A DNA stretch of 64,000 nt from Sphingomonas sp. GM_Shp_1 (GCF_026540895.1 NZ_JALNUR010000004.1:62001-126000), one strand, 5' to 3'. Shown: positions 7,577 through 16,786, numbered from the stretch's first letter. Translations and numbers: made by a program. Notes: generated by a model not told the origin, from the letters alone.

Positions 7577-9694
7577 ATGCAGGGATGGCGGTGGATGCTG
7601 GCGGGATCGATGTTCGCCAGCCAGATTGCGACGGGAGCGGCGATGGCGCAGACGAACCAGATGACCGAGAATGATCCCTATATCTGGCTGGAGGACAAGG
7701 ACGGCGCCAAGGCCCTGTCCTGGGTGGAGGCGGAGAATGCCAAGACCCTGCCGCGGCTTCAGAACGATCCGCGCTATCAGACCTTCTATGGCGAGGCATT
7801 GGCCATCGCCTCGGCCAAGGATCGCATTCCAATGCCGGGCCAGATGTATGGGCGGATCGTCAATTTCTGGCGCGATGCCGACCATCCGCAGGGCCTATGG
7901 CGGTGGACGACCGAGGCCGACTATGCCTCGCCCGATCCGAAATGGACGACGCTGCTGGACCTCGACGCGCTGAGCAAGGCGGAGGGCAAGAAATGGGTGT
8001 GGAAGGGCGTCAACTGCCTCAGCCCCGAGGAGCGTCTTTGCCTGGTTGCGCTGTCCGAGGGCGGTGAGGACGCGATCGAATATCGCGAATTCGACATGCA
8101 GACCGGGCAGTTCGTACCGAAGGGCTTCCGCCTGTCGACCTCGAAGCAGGGCGCGGCGTGGCTGGACAAGGACACGCTGCTGGTCAGCCGCGACTGGGGG
8201 CAGGGGACGCTGACCAAGTCCAGCTATCCCTTCGTCGTGAAGATGGTGAAGCGTGGCGCGCCGCTGTCGCAGGCGACCGAGATTTTCCGGGGCGCGCCCT
8301 CGGACGAGCTCGGCACCTATGCCAGCGTGTTGACCGATGCGAAGGGCAACCGCGCCGTGGTGATCGAGCGACGGCAGACCTTCTTCGGCGGCGACAAGCT
8401 GTTCTGGACGCCGACGGGCGGCGCGAAGCCCATCGCCATGCCCGCGCGCGCCTTTCCGTCCGGCATGGTCGATGGGCGCGTGATCTTCCAGACCAGCGAC
8501 CCCTGGGGCGAGCATCCGGCGGGCTCGGTCGTATGGGCGCCGCTGTCCGAACTGGAAGCGGGCCGGATCGCGCCGCGCGCGCTGTTCACACCGACCGATC
8601 GGCAGGCGGTGGAAGGGGTGTCGACCACCAGGGACCGGGTGGTCGTGACCTATATCGACAATGTCCGGGGCCGCGCGAGCGTGTTCTCGCCACAGGGCGC
8701 GGCGTGGTCGTCGACGGCGGTTCCGGTGCCGGATAATATGGCGGTCGATGTCGTCAGCACCAGCGACCGTTCGGACGTCGTCTATCTTGCGACGGCGGGT
8801 TTCACGACGCCGACCGTGCTGTCGCGTTTCGATGCGGGCCGCGCTGCCGCGCCGCAAGTGCTGAAGACGCTGCCCGCGCGTTTCGATGCGGCCGGCACGA
8901 CGGTTCATCAATATGAGGCGACCTCCACCGACGGGACGAAGATCCCGTATTTCGTCGTCCTGCCCAAGGGCACGAAGCTGGACGGCACCACGCCGACGCT
9001 GATGACCGCCTATGGCGGGTTCGAGATCGCCCGGCTGCCGACCTATCTCGGTGCGACCGGCAAGATCTGGATCGAGCGGGGCGGGGCGTTCGTGCTCGCC
9101 AATATCCGGGGCGGCGGCGAATTCGGGCCGAAATGGCATGACGCGGGTCGCAAGACCAAGCGCCAGATCATCTATGACGATTTCGCCTCGGTCGCGAAGG
9201 ACCTGTTCGCGCGGAAGATCACCAGTGCGCAGAAGCTGGGCATCTATGGCGGGTCGAATGGCGGGCTGCTGATGGGTGTCGAGCTGACCCAGCATCCCGA
9301 ATTGTGGAAGGCGGTGACCATCCAGGTGCCGTTGCTCGACATGGTCCGTTACCAGAAGATCGCGGCGGGCGATTCGTGGAAGGACGAATATGGCTCGATC
9401 GACGTGCCGGAAGAGGCCGCGTTTCTTCGCAAGATTTCGCCCTATGCCAATATCCGCAAAGGCGTCGCCTATCCCGAGCCCTATATCTGGACGACGACGA
9501 AGGACGACCGCGTCGGACCGCAGCATGCGCGCAAGTTCGCCGCGCGGCTGGCGGAATATGGCATCCCCTATCTCTTCTACGAAGACACGGCGGGCGGCCA
9601 TTCGGGCGATGCCGATATCGCGCAAGGGGCGCGGCTGAACGCGCAGCAGATGGTCTATTTCGCGCAGAAGCTGATGGATACGCCCAAGCGTTGA
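7577..9694 (+). CDS. Secreted prolyl oligopeptidase family serine peptidase (S9)
   Basis: 705 residues. The N-terminus (MQGWRWMLAGSMFASQIATGAAMAQT) is a signal peptide, so the enzyme probably acts in the periplasm. Mature residues begin with NDPYIWLED, the typical start of S9A peptidases. A beta-propeller domain (about 70-420) is followed by the alpha/beta hydrolase domain. The catalytic triad is visible: S560 in GGSNGG, D643 in DDRVGP and H675 in AGGHSG. Prolyl oligopeptidases cut short peptides after proline. This one is divergent from classical POP and the specificity is not clear. It is transcribed divergently from the alpha/beta hydrolase across a 225-base spacer. Confidence 0.92.
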   Translation: MQGWRWMLAGSMFASQIATGAAMAQTNQMTENDPYIWLEDKDGAKALSWVEAENAKTLPRLQNDPRYQTFYGEALAIASAKDRIPMPGQMYGRIVNFWRDADHPQGLWRWTTEADYASPDPKWTTLLDLDALSKAEGKKWVWKGVNCLSPEERLCLVALSEGGEDAIEYREFDMQTGQFVPKGFRLSTSKQGAAWLDKDTLLVSRDWGQGTLTKSSYPFVVKMVKRGAPLSQATEIFRGAPSDELGTYASVLTDAKGNRAVVIERRQTFFGGDKLFWTPTGGAKPIAMPARAFPSGMVDGRVIFQTSDPWGEHPAGSVVWAPLSELEAGRIAPRALFTPTDRQAVEGVSTTRDRVVVTYIDNVRGRASVFSPQGAAWSSTAVPVPDNMAVDVVSTSDRSDVVYLATAGFTTPTVLSRFDAGRAAAPQVLKTLPARFDAAGTTVHQYEATSTDGTKIPYFVVLPKGTKLDGTTPTLMTAYGGFEIARLPTYLGATGKIWIERGGAFVLANIRGGGEFGPKWHDAGRKTKRQIIYDDFASVAKDLFARKITSAQKLGIYGGSNGGLLMGVELTQHPELWKAVTIQVPLLDMVRYQKIAAGDSWKDEYGSIDVPEEAAFLRKISPYANIRKGVAYPEPYIWTTTKDDRVGPQHARKFAARLAEYGIPYLFYEDTAGGHSGDADIAQGARLNAQQMVYFAQKLMDTPKR

Positions 9695-9787
9695 GGTCGG
9701 AAGGCCGGGCGGGTAGCGCCGCTCGGTCGCTTCCCGTATGACGTATGCGGCAATAATCTTCTTGCTGCGTTGCGGCAGGATGGGCAA

Positions 9788-10147
9788 ATGCAGGGCATGA
9801 CCGATATGACGACGACCGAGCGCCGTCCGGCTGAGCCGGCGGCTGGCGCTCCCGCCATCATCTTCGAAGCGATCGTCAAGATGCAGGCGGTGTCTGCCAT
9901 GTACAATCGCGGCGAGGTGGTGCTGGCGCCTCACGTGATCTTCACCCGCCACGACGAGCTTTATGTCGATGCGACGACGATCGAGCGCGATGGCAAGCCG
10001 CCGCGCGAGGAGAAGATGGGGACGTTCAAGCTGGCTGGGCTGGGTTCGCTGCGCCTGACACCGCGTCGCTTCACTGTGAGTTCTCTGTTCGAGCGCGACG
10101 CGGACAAATATCAGAATGCCGCTCTTATGATGGTCGAGCCTGGCTGA
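9788..10147 (+). CDS. Hypothetical protein, 119 residues
   Basis: I do not recognise a family. The start at ATG 9788 has AGGA 7 bases upstream; a TTG at 9770 is a weaker alternative. The N-terminal 20 residues are probably disordered (TTTERRPAEPAAGAPA). The rest reads like a small beta-rich cytosolic domain (VVLAPHVIFTRHDELYVDATTIERDGK and KMGTFKLAGLGSLRLTPRRF), with no signal peptide, membrane helix or cysteine. Codon use matches the neighbours. It stands alone between the peptidase and a hairpin shared with the convergent glycine-zipper gene. Confidence 0.6.
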   Translation: MQGMTDMTTTERRPAEPAAGAPAIIFEAIVKMQAVSAMYNRGEVVLAPHVIFTRHDELYVDATTIERDGKPPREEKMGTFKLAGLGSLRLTPRRFTVSSLFERDADKYQNAALMMVEPG

Positions 10148-10160
10148 CCTTGAGCAGAAC

Positions 10161-10194
10161 GGTGCCGCGCCCCTCGATAATGGAGCGCGGCGCC
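10161..10194. terminator. Hairpin between convergent genes, probable bidirectional terminator
   Basis: GGTGCCGCGCCCC (10161-10173) pairs with GGAGCGCGGCGCC (10182-10194) over 12 of 13 positions (one G-T wobble, one mismatch) around an 8-base loop. There is no T tract on either strand, so it is a probable rather than certain terminator. Confidence 0.5.
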
Positions 10195-10201
10195 GATATC
10201 G

Positions 10202-10765
10202 TCAGCGACAGCGGACTTGGTTCTGGTCGATCGAGCGACCGGCCAGCGCGCCGCCCGCAGCACCGAGCAGCGTCGCGATCGTGCTGCTGCGACCACCTAC
10301 CAGATTGCCGAGGATACCACCGGCCGCACCGCCGATGATCAGGCCGGTCGTTCCGTCCGAGCGGCGGCAATAATAGCGGCCATCGGTCCCGGCATAGACC
10401 CGGTCCTGCGGCTGGAGCACGCGCTCGCGATATTGCGGGCCGTCGCGATAGTCGCCGACCGGATCGTAATAGGGCTCGCCATTGCCGTCATAGCCATCGG
10501 CGGGACGCGGCGGGGCGACGCGATACCCGCCGGGGCCACCGGGCGGTGGCGGAGCGGGACGATAGTCGCCATCGTCATATCCGCCCCGGTCGCGCCGGGA
10601 CTGATACAGATCCACCTCCTGCCGATAGATTTGATATTCCCGGTCGAACCGCGCCTGCGCCGCGCGGAACCGCGCATCGTCGGCGCCGGATTGCGCGGTG
10701 GCGGGAACGGCCGTGACGACGACGGCGGTCGAGATTGCTGCGATGGCCAGACGACGAAAGCCCAT
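10202..10765 (-). CDS. Secreted glycine-zipper 2TM domain protein
   Basis: 187 residues. A signal peptide (MGFRRLAIAAISTAVVVTAVPATAQ) is followed by a charged helix (ARFDREYQIYRQEVDLYQSRRD). A long Tyr/Gly/Pro/Asp-rich segment (about 60-120) comes next, then the glycine zipper TTGLIIGGAAGGILGNLVGG plus a second pass (TIATLLGAAGGALAGRSID). Glycine-zipper proteins of the 17-kDa antigen type associate with the outer membrane or periplasm. There is no lipobox cysteine. The nearby EcfG-like promoter suggests a stress-induced envelope protein. The repeated YYDPVGDYRDGPQYRERV style is common in sphingomonad surface proteins. Molecular role unknown. Confidence 0.78.
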   Translation of the reverse strand: MGFRRLAIAAISTAVVVTAVPATAQSGADDARFRAAQARFDREYQIYRQEVDLYQSRRDRGGYDDGDYRPAPPPPGGPGGYRVAPPRPADGYDGNGEPYYDPVGDYRDGPQYRERVLQPQDRVYAGTDGRYYCRRSDGTTGLIIGGAAGGILGNLVGGRSSTIATLLGAAGGALAGRSIDQNQVRCR

Positions 10766-10808
10766 CGATCCTATCCTCCATGCCCGGACAATCGGGCCAT
10801 GCGACCGA

Positions 10809-10833
10809 TACGGACACGAATTGATATGGTTCC
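10809..10833 (-). promoter_or_regulatory. Putative EcfG promoter
   Basis: On the minus strand GGAAC (10833-10829) is separated by 16 bases from CGTA (10812-10809), matching GGAAC-N16/17-CGTT except the last base. The -10 is 44 bases before the glycine-zipper start codon, the same geometry as at the hydrolase and carbonic anhydrase genes. Confidence 0.55.
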
Positions 10834-10853
10834 TGAACGGCGTCGCGCCCGCA

Positions 10854-13145
10854 TCACCCCTTGTTGACGAAACTGTCCATCACCCGCTTGCGACCCGCCT
10901 GTTCGAAGTCGATCTCCAGCTTGTTGCCCTCGATCGCCGCGATCTGACCATAGCCGAATTTCTGGTGGAACACCCGTTCTCCCAGGCTCAGGTCATCGCG
11001 CCCCTTCTGGCCCAGGCCCACGGACGGCGCGCGCGACTCGACCACGCGGGCGGGGCGGCCCTGGAGTCCGTTCTGGCTGGTCGCCGCACGCTGCCATCCC
11101 GGCCCGCGCCCTGTGCCGCGCCCGATATCGGCAAAGGGGTCGGCATGTTCGGACCAGTTGGCGCGCCACAGGCTTTCGCCGCCGGTCATGCTCGTCTCGC
11201 TGTCGATATGTTCGGGCGGAAGTTCGCCGACGAAGCGGCTGGGCAGGCTGGAGGTCCACTGACCATAGATGCGGCGATTGGCGGCGTGGAGGATCACCGC
11301 TTTGCGCCGCGCCCGCGTGATGGCGACATAGGCCAGCCGGCGTTCCTCCTCCAGGCTGCGCGTACCGCCCTCATCGATCGCGCGCTGCGAGGGGAACAGC
11401 CCTTCCTCCCATCCGGCGAGGAACACCGTGTCGAACTCCAGCCCCTTGGCGGCGTGGATCGTCATGATGGTCACCTCGGGTTCGCGTTGGTCGCCATCGC
11501 GGTCCATCACCAGCGAGACATGCTCTAGGAACGCGCCGAGCGACTCGTAATCCTCCATCGCGCGGACGAGTTCGGACAGGTTCTCCAGCCGCCCGGCGGC
11601 CTCGGCCGACTTCTCGTTCTGGTACATGGCGGTATAGCCGCTTTCGTCCAGCATCTGCCGCGCCAGTTCGGGATGGGCGAGGTCGCGCGCCATGTCGCGC
11701 CAGCGGGCGATGTCGCCGATCAGATTGCCCAGGCTCCGCCGCGCCTGAGGGGTCAATTCGTCGGTATCGAGGATGCGCGCCGACGCGATGGTCAGCGGCA
11801 ACCCCTCCGCCCGCGCCAATTGGTGGATCTTCGCCAGTGCCTTGTCGCCCAGCCCCCGCTTGGGGACGTTGACGATCCGCTCGAACGCCAGATCGTCCGA
11901 TGGCTGGTTGACGATGCGCAGATAGGCGAGCGCATCGCGGATTTCGGCGCGCTCGTAGAAGCGGAAGCCGCCGACGATCCTATAGGGCAAGCCGATCGCG
12001 ATGAACCGGTCCTCGAACTCGCGGGTCTGGTGCGAGGCGCGGACGAGAATCGCGATATCACCGTAAGAGGTGCCGGAACGCTTCGCCGCCTCGATCTCCT
12101 CGCCGACGCGCCGCGCTTCCTCGGGACCGTCCCAGACGCCGAGCACACGTACCTTCTCGCCGACGTCGAGTTCGGTCCACAGCGTCTTGCCCAACCGCCC
12201 GCCATTATGGGCGATCACCCCTGACGCCGCGCCCAGGATATGCGGGGTCGAGCGGTAATTCTGCTCCAGCCGGATGACCTTAGCGCCGGGAAAGTCCCGC
12301 TCGAACCGCAGGATATTCTCCACCTGCGCGCCGCGCCACGAGTAGATGGACTGGTCGTCATCGCCGACGCAGGCGATGTTCTTGCGCGCCTGGGCCAGCA
12401 ATCGCAGCCAGAGATACTGGACGCTGTTGGTGTCCTGATACTCGTCCACCATGATGTAGCGGAAGCGCTGCTGATAATGCTCCAGCACGTCGCGATGCGT
12501 CTTCAATATGGTGAGCATATGGAGCAGCAGGTCGCCGAAGTCGCAGGCGTTCACGCTGCGCAACCGGTCCTGATACTGCCGGTAGAGATCGGCCCCCTGT
12601 CCGTTGGCGTAGCGTTCGGCCTCGCCCGCGTCGATGTCGCCGGGGACCAGCCCCTTGTTCTTCCACTCGTCAATCAGACCTCCCAGCGCGCGCGCCGGAA
12701 AACGCTTCTCATCGATATCGGCCGCGATGATCAGCTGCTTGAGCAGCCGAAGCTGATCGTCGGTGTCGAGAATGGTGAAATTGGATTGCAGCCCGACCAG
12801 TTCGGCATGACGGCGCAGCATCTTGGCACCGATGGCGTGGAAGGTGCCGAGCCATGGCATCCCCTCCACCGCATCGCCGACCAGCCGCCCGACACGCTCG
12901 CGCATTTCCCGGGCGGCCTTGTTGGTAAAGGTCACAGACAGGATCTCCGACGGCCAGGCCTTGCGCGTATAGAGCAGATGCGCCAGCCGCGCGGTCAGCG
13001 CCGCGGTCTTGCCGGTCCCCGCGCCCGCCAGCACCAGCACGGGGCCGTCGGTGGTCAGCACCGCCTCCCGCTGGGCCGGGTTGAGCGTCCGCAGATAGGG
13101 ATAATCGGCCAGCGACGCGGCGGGATCGGAAGAAGCAACGGTCAT
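10854..13145 (-). CDS. uvrD: UvrD/PcrA-type ATP-dependent DNA helicase (SF1A)
   Basis: 763 residues, usual for UvrD/PcrA. Motifs seen: Q motif (LNPAQREAVLTTDGP), Walker A (AGAGTGKT), Ia (TFTNKAAREM), II (VDEYQDTN), III (GDDDQSIYSWRGA), IV (LEQNYRST), V/VI (TIHAAKGLEFDTVFLAGWEEGLFP and EERRLAYVAITRAR). It ends in a C-terminal Tudor-like region (HQKFGYGQIAAIEGNKLEIDFEQAGRKRVMDSFV) that contacts RNA polymerase in PcrA and UvrD. It unwinds DNA 3'-5' in nucleotide excision and mismatch repair and removes RecA filaments. It is a single gene with no obvious operon partners. Confidence 0.96.
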   Translation of the reverse strand: MTVASSDPAASLADYPYLRTLNPAQREAVLTTDGPVLVLAGAGTGKTAALTARLAHLLYTRKAWPSEILSVTFTNKAAREMRERVGRLVGDAVEGMPWLGTFHAIGAKMLRRHAELVGLQSNFTILDTDDQLRLLKQLIIAADIDEKRFPARALGGLIDEWKNKGLVPGDIDAGEAERYANGQGADLYRQYQDRLRSVNACDFGDLLLHMLTILKTHRDVLEHYQQRFRYIMVDEYQDTNSVQYLWLRLLAQARKNIACVGDDDQSIYSWRGAQVENILRFERDFPGAKVIRLEQNYRSTPHILGAASGVIAHNGGRLGKTLWTELDVGEKVRVLGVWDGPEEARRVGEEIEAAKRSGTSYGDIAILVRASHQTREFEDRFIAIGLPYRIVGGFRFYERAEIRDALAYLRIVNQPSDDLAFERIVNVPKRGLGDKALAKIHQLARAEGLPLTIASARILDTDELTPQARRSLGNLIGDIARWRDMARDLAHPELARQMLDESGYTAMYQNEKSAEAAGRLENLSELVRAMEDYESLGAFLEHVSLVMDRDGDQREPEVTIMTIHAAKGLEFDTVFLAGWEEGLFPSQRAIDEGGTRSLEEERRLAYVAITRARRKAVILHAANRRIYGQWTSSLPSRFVGELPPEHIDSETSMTGGESLWRANWSEHADPFADIGRGTGRGPGWQRAATSQNGLQGRPARVVESRAPSVGLGQKGRDDLSLGERVFHQKFGYGQIAAIEGNKLEIDFEQAGRKRVMDSFVNKG

Positions 13146-13358
13146 CGCGAACAGTTAGGGAACGTTTGCAGCTGGGGCAACCACGGGCTGCATCTGTTTC
13201 GCGCGGCCCCGGGTGCAATCGTCATCATGCCGTCGCACACCCGACGCGAAAGCGACACGCATCCCGCCTAGAGGCGCTGCGTGCCGACGAGGACCGGGGC
13301 GCTTCAGATGCGCTCACGGACCCGTGACGGGCATGACCCGATGCAGGAGCTGAAACCG

Positions 13359-13664
13359 ATGAAGAATCTCTGTGCGGTCGCCTTGGCGGCCCTTCTTTTC
13401 GCGCCCTCCGTCCAGGCAGCGGAGCGCCAGACCGTCACCGCCTCTATCCCTCATGCCGATCTCGATCTGCGCCGGGCGGATCACCGTACGATGCTGGACG
13501 CGCGTATCCGTCATGCCGCGACCCTCGCCTGCGGGCCGATGACCACCGACCTGGCCGTCAACGCCGACGTGGCGCGGTGCCGCAAGGAAATGCGTGCCGA
13601 TGCCGCGATCAAGGTCACCGCGCTGACGACGCAGGCCCCGGTCGCGCTCGCCAGCAATCAATAG
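13359..13664 (+). CDS. UrcA family protein (secreted, about 100 residues)
   Basis: 101 residues. The ATG is preceded by AGGAG 9 bases upstream, and the N-terminus MKNLCAVALAALLFAPSVQA is a signal peptide. The mature part has TVTASIPHADLDLRRADHRTMLDARIRHAATLACG and a second cysteine (DVARCRKEM). This is the UrcA pattern: a short beta segment (ADLDL), a helix with paired Cys, and a further helix. UrcA proteins are common in sphingomonads and caulobacters. Their function is unknown and two cysteines may form a disulfide in the periplasm. Confidence 0.82.
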   Translation: MKNLCAVALAALLFAPSVQAAERQTVTASIPHADLDLRRADHRTMLDARIRHAATLACGPMTTDLAVNADVARCRKEMRADAAIKVTALTTQAPVALASNQ

Positions 13665-13671
13665 GATCATG

Positions 13672-13720
13672 AGAAACCGACGACCGGGCGACGCGTCGTC
13701 TCGCCTGGTCGTGTTTCTTT
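13672..13720 (+). terminator. Imperfect stem-loop downstream of the UrcA gene
   Basis: AGAAAC plus ACGACC plus GGGCGA (13672-13691, with a 2-base bulge) pairs with TCGCCTGGTCGTGTTTCT (13701-13718), followed by TT. It lies 8 bases after the UrcA stop codon and before the phosphate transporter, so it probably separates the two transcripts. Confidence 0.55.
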
Positions 13721-13792
13721 GCGGGACAGACCGAAATCGATAGCGGTCGCCGTCATCAAAGTGTCACTTCGGGGGCGCAACGCAGTATCGTC

Positions 13793-15433
13793 ATGACAAG
13801 TTTTGCGCTCGCCGGTGGCCAATCCGAATCCCGCGCTCGCGGACCGCGCCTCGATGCCGGGCTCCATCCCATGGGGCGGTGGATATTCGCCGGGCTGCTG
13901 GTCGGCGGCCTCGGCTATGCTGGCTATAGCATCCTGGTCGACACCGCCCGGGTCGGCGAGCCGATGGCGATCGGCGTCTTCGCCTTTCTCGGCCTAGCGC
14001 TGCTGATCGCGCTGGGGTTCGAGTTCGTGAACGGGTTTCACGACACCGCCAACGCCGTGGCGACCGTGATCTATACCCATTCCATGCCCGCGCCGTTGGC
14101 CGTCGTCTGGTCGGGCTTCTTCAATTTCCTCGGGGTCCTCTTCTCGACCGGGGCGGTCGCCTATTCGATCATCACGCTGTTGCCGATCGACCTGATGCTC
14201 CATGTCGGATCGGGGGCGGGCTTCGCGATGATCTTCGCGCTGTTGCTGGCGGCGGTGCTGTGGAACTTGGCGACATGGGCGGTCGGCCTGCCCAATTCGT
14301 CCAGCCATGCGCTGATCGGATCGATCCTGGGCGTAGGTCTCGCCAACCAGCTATTGTCCGATATTCCCGGCACGTCGGGCGTGGACATGGCTCAGGTGCA
14401 GAAGGTGCTGTCGGCCCTGTTGTTCAGCCCGTTGATCGGCTTCGCGGGTGCGCTGCTGCTGTTGCTGGTGATGAAGCGTTTCCTGCGCAACGACCGGCTG
14501 TATCGCGAGCCGGAGGGGAACGCCCCGCCGCCGCGCGGCATCCGGGCGCTGCTGATCTTCACCTGCACGGCGGTCAGCTTCGCGCATGGCGGCAATGACG
14601 GGCAGAAGGGCATGGGGCTCATCATGCTGATCCTCATCGGCTGCGCGCCGACCGCCTATGCGTTGAACCGCACCTTGCCGGAGAGCGCCATGCCCGCCTT
14701 CGTGCGGAGTGCACAGGTCGCCTCGGCCGCCTATGCCGCGCATGGCGCGGGCGGGACTCCCTCCATCGACCGAGCGCGTGAAGCCGTCGTCGCCGGTGTC
14801 CGCGCCAAGACCGTCGACAAGCCCGAGGTCTATACCGGCCTTGCGGTCCTCTCGCGCGATATCGGCGATCGGATCGGCAATTATGGTGCGCTGAGCCGCG
14901 TGCCCGCCGCCGCCGTGCCCAATCTGCGCAACGACATGTACCTCGTCCTCGATACCACGCGGATGATCACCAAGAGCGAAGGCGCCAAGAGCCGCTTCAC
15001 CGCAACCGAGATCGAGTCGCTCGACGGCTATGCCAAGGAACTGGAGCGCGGCACTCGCTACATCCCGCTCTGGGTGAAGGTGACGGTCGCGCTGGCGCTG
15101 GGCCTGGGCACGATGGTGGGATGGAAGCGGATCGTGGTCACGGTCGGCGAACGGATCGGCAAGACCCATCTGACCTATGGCATGGGAGCCGCCGCCGAAC
15201 TGACGACCGCGGCGACCATCCTGATGGCCGAGTTCATGGGGCGCCCCGTCTCTACCACCCATATCCTGACCTCGGGCGTCGCGGGCGCCTCGGTGGCGAA
15301 CGGCGCGGGGCTTCAGGTGCGGACGATCCGCAACATGGTGCTCGCCTGGGTCCTGACGCTGCCCGCCGCGATGCTGCTGTCGGGCCTGCTATACTGGATG
15401 ATGCTGGGGTTGGCGGGCGTGCTGAGCCGTTAA
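13793..15433 (+). CDS. Inorganic phosphate transporter, PiT family
   Basis: 546 residues. Two PiT signature repeats are visible: GFEFVNGFHDTANAVATVIYTHSM near residue 80 with GLPNSSSHALIGSILG following, and SFAHGGNDGQKGMG near residue 265 with FMGRPVSTTHILTSGVAG near residue 485. About 10-12 membrane helices surround a central hydrophilic segment of about 120 residues (residues 300-420). This is a low-affinity H+/phosphate (or metal-phosphate) symporter. No partner PhoU-like DUF47 gene is adjacent, although many PiT genes have one. I saw no convincing Pho box in the 128 bases upstream. Confidence 0.93.
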   Translation: MTSFALAGGQSESRARGPRLDAGLHPMGRWIFAGLLVGGLGYAGYSILVDTARVGEPMAIGVFAFLGLALLIALGFEFVNGFHDTANAVATVIYTHSMPAPLAVVWSGFFNFLGVLFSTGAVAYSIITLLPIDLMLHVGSGAGFAMIFALLLAAVLWNLATWAVGLPNSSSHALIGSILGVGLANQLLSDIPGTSGVDMAQVQKVLSALLFSPLIGFAGALLLLLVMKRFLRNDRLYREPEGNAPPPRGIRALLIFTCTAVSFAHGGNDGQKGMGLIMLILIGCAPTAYALNRTLPESAMPAFVRSAQVASAAYAAHGAGGTPSIDRAREAVVAGVRAKTVDKPEVYTGLAVLSRDIGDRIGNYGALSRVPAAAVPNLRNDMYLVLDTTRMITKSEGAKSRFTATEIESLDGYAKELERGTRYIPLWVKVTVALALGLGTMVGWKRIVVTVGERIGKTHLTYGMGAAAELTTAATILMAEFMGRPVSTTHILTSGVAGASVANGAGLQVRTIRNMVLAWVLTLPAAMLLSGLLYWMMLGLAGVLSR

Positions 15434-15514
15434 ATCGGCCATGACCCCCGCGATCCGGGCGATTTTGACCGGATAGGTCTTTACGGAACCGTTCCGCTTC
15501 TGCACGGGCGATGC

Positions 15515-16786
15515 ATGACCCAAGCATCGCCCCCGTCGCACCGTCATATCCTGCTGGCCAGCCTGACCGGTACGGCAGTCGAATTCTATGATTTCTATAT
15601 CTATGCGACGGCGGCGGCGCTGGTCTTCGGCCCGCTATTCTTTCCGGCGTCGTCCGCAACGGCGCAGTTGCTGCTGTCCTATGCCAGTTTCGGCCTGGCC
15701 TTCGTCGCGCGTCCGGTCGGCGCCATCGCCTTCGGTCATTTCGGCGATCGGGTAGGCCGCAAGTCGACCCTGGTGGTCAGCCTGATGCTGATGGGCGGAT
15801 CGACGGTCGCGATCGCCTTTCTGCCCACCTATGCGCAGGCCGGATGGGTCGCGCCTTTGCTGCTCTGCATGGCGCGGCTGGGGCAGGGGCTCGGCCTGGG
15901 CGGAGAATGGGGCGGCGCGGCGCTGCTCGCCGTCGAGAATGCGCCGCCGGGTCGCCGCAACACCTGGGGCATGTTCCCGCCGCTGGGTGCGCCGGTGGGG
16001 TTCATCCTGGCGAACGGTTTCTTTCTGCTGCTCGGACTGATCCTGACCGATGCGCAGTTCCGCGCCTGGGGCTGGCGCCTGCCGTTTCTCGCAAGCGCGG
16101 TCCTCGTGATCTTGGGGCTATGGGTCCGGCTTCGCCTGACCGAAACGCCCGATTTCGCCGAGGCCAAGCGGACCGAGGCCCTGCCCCGCATACCCTTCGC
16201 CACGCTGGTGCAGGATCATGGCCGCGCGCTGCTGGCGGGGACGGGGGGCGTGGTCGCGTGCTTCGCGATCTTCTATCTCGCGACCGCCTTTGCGCTCGGC
16301 TACGGCACGACCGTGCTGGGCTATCCACGCGAAGGATTTCTGGGGGTTCAGCTCGTCGCGATCCTGTTCCTGGCGCTTGGTGTCATCATCTCCAGCGTGA
16401 TGGCCGATCGACGCGGCGCGCCGATGATGCTGGCGCTGGGTTTCGCCGGTTGCGTGCTCGTCGGGCTGGTCATGGGGCCGATGCTGGGTGCGGGGTCCCT
16501 GGCCGTCGTGTTCGTCTGGCTGGCGCTGGCGCTGTTCGTCATGGGCTTCGCTTATGGGCCGCTCGGCGGATGGCTGCCCGCCCTGTTCCCGGCGGGGGTG
16601 CGCTATACCGGCGTGTCGATGACGTTCAATCTGGGCGGCATCATCGGCGGCGCGCTGGCGCCCATCGCCGCGCAGGCGCTGACCGAGCGGGGCGGGCTGA
16701 ACTTCGTCGGCGGTTATCTGGTCGCCGCCGGTCTGCTCAGCCTCGCCGGGCTCGCCCTGATGCGCGGAAAGACGGTTCAGGCCTGA
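15515..16786 (+). CDS. MFS transporter, metabolite:H+ symporter (MHS) subfamily
   Basis: 423 residues with 12 predicted helices. The N-terminus SLTGTAVEFYDFYIYATAAALVFGPLFFP is characteristic of the MHS group (ShiA, ProP, KgtP, citrate transporters). The loop 2-3 motif GDRVGRKSTLVVSLMLMGG and GEWGGAALLAVENAPPGRRNTWGM are also MHS hallmarks. Substrate cannot be told from sequence; dicarboxylates, shikimate and osmolytes are all possible. It converges on rsmD and overlaps it by 10 bases at the 3' end. The start is ATG 15515, or 15511 out of frame. Confidence 0.88.
   Translation: MTQASPPSHRHILLASLTGTAVEFYDFYIYATAAALVFGPLFFPASSATAQLLLSYASFGLAFVARPVGAIAFGHFGDRVGRKSTLVVSLMLMGGSTVAIAFLPTYAQAGWVAPLLLCMARLGQGLGLGGEWGGAALLAVENAPPGRRNTWGMFPPLGAPVGFILANGFFLLLGLILTDAQFRAWGWRLPFLASAVLVILGLWVRLRLTETPDFAEAKRTEALPRIPFATLVQDHGRALLAGTGGVVACFAIFYLATAFALGYGTTVLGYPREGFLGVQLVAILFLALGVIISSVMADRRGAPMMLALGFAGCVLVGLVMGPMLGAGSLAVVFVWLALALFVMGFAYGPLGGWLPALFPAGVRYTGVSMTFNLGGIIGGALAPIAAQALTERGGLNFVGGYLVAAGLLSLAGLALMRGKTVQA

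Noticed and set aside
7895..9952. 685-codon minus-strand frame opposite the prolyl oligopeptidase
   Set aside because: Arg/His-rich shadow without motifs; the plus-strand gene has the full catalytic triad.
15453..15474. Terminator after the phosphate transporter
   Set aside because: ATCCGG and CCGGAT pair over only 6 bases with a 10-base loop and no T tract; too weak to list as a feature.
15484..15514. EcfG-type promoter upstream of the MHS transporter
   Set aside because: GGAAC is present, but no CGTT or GGTT follows at 16-17 bases and the start codon is too close.
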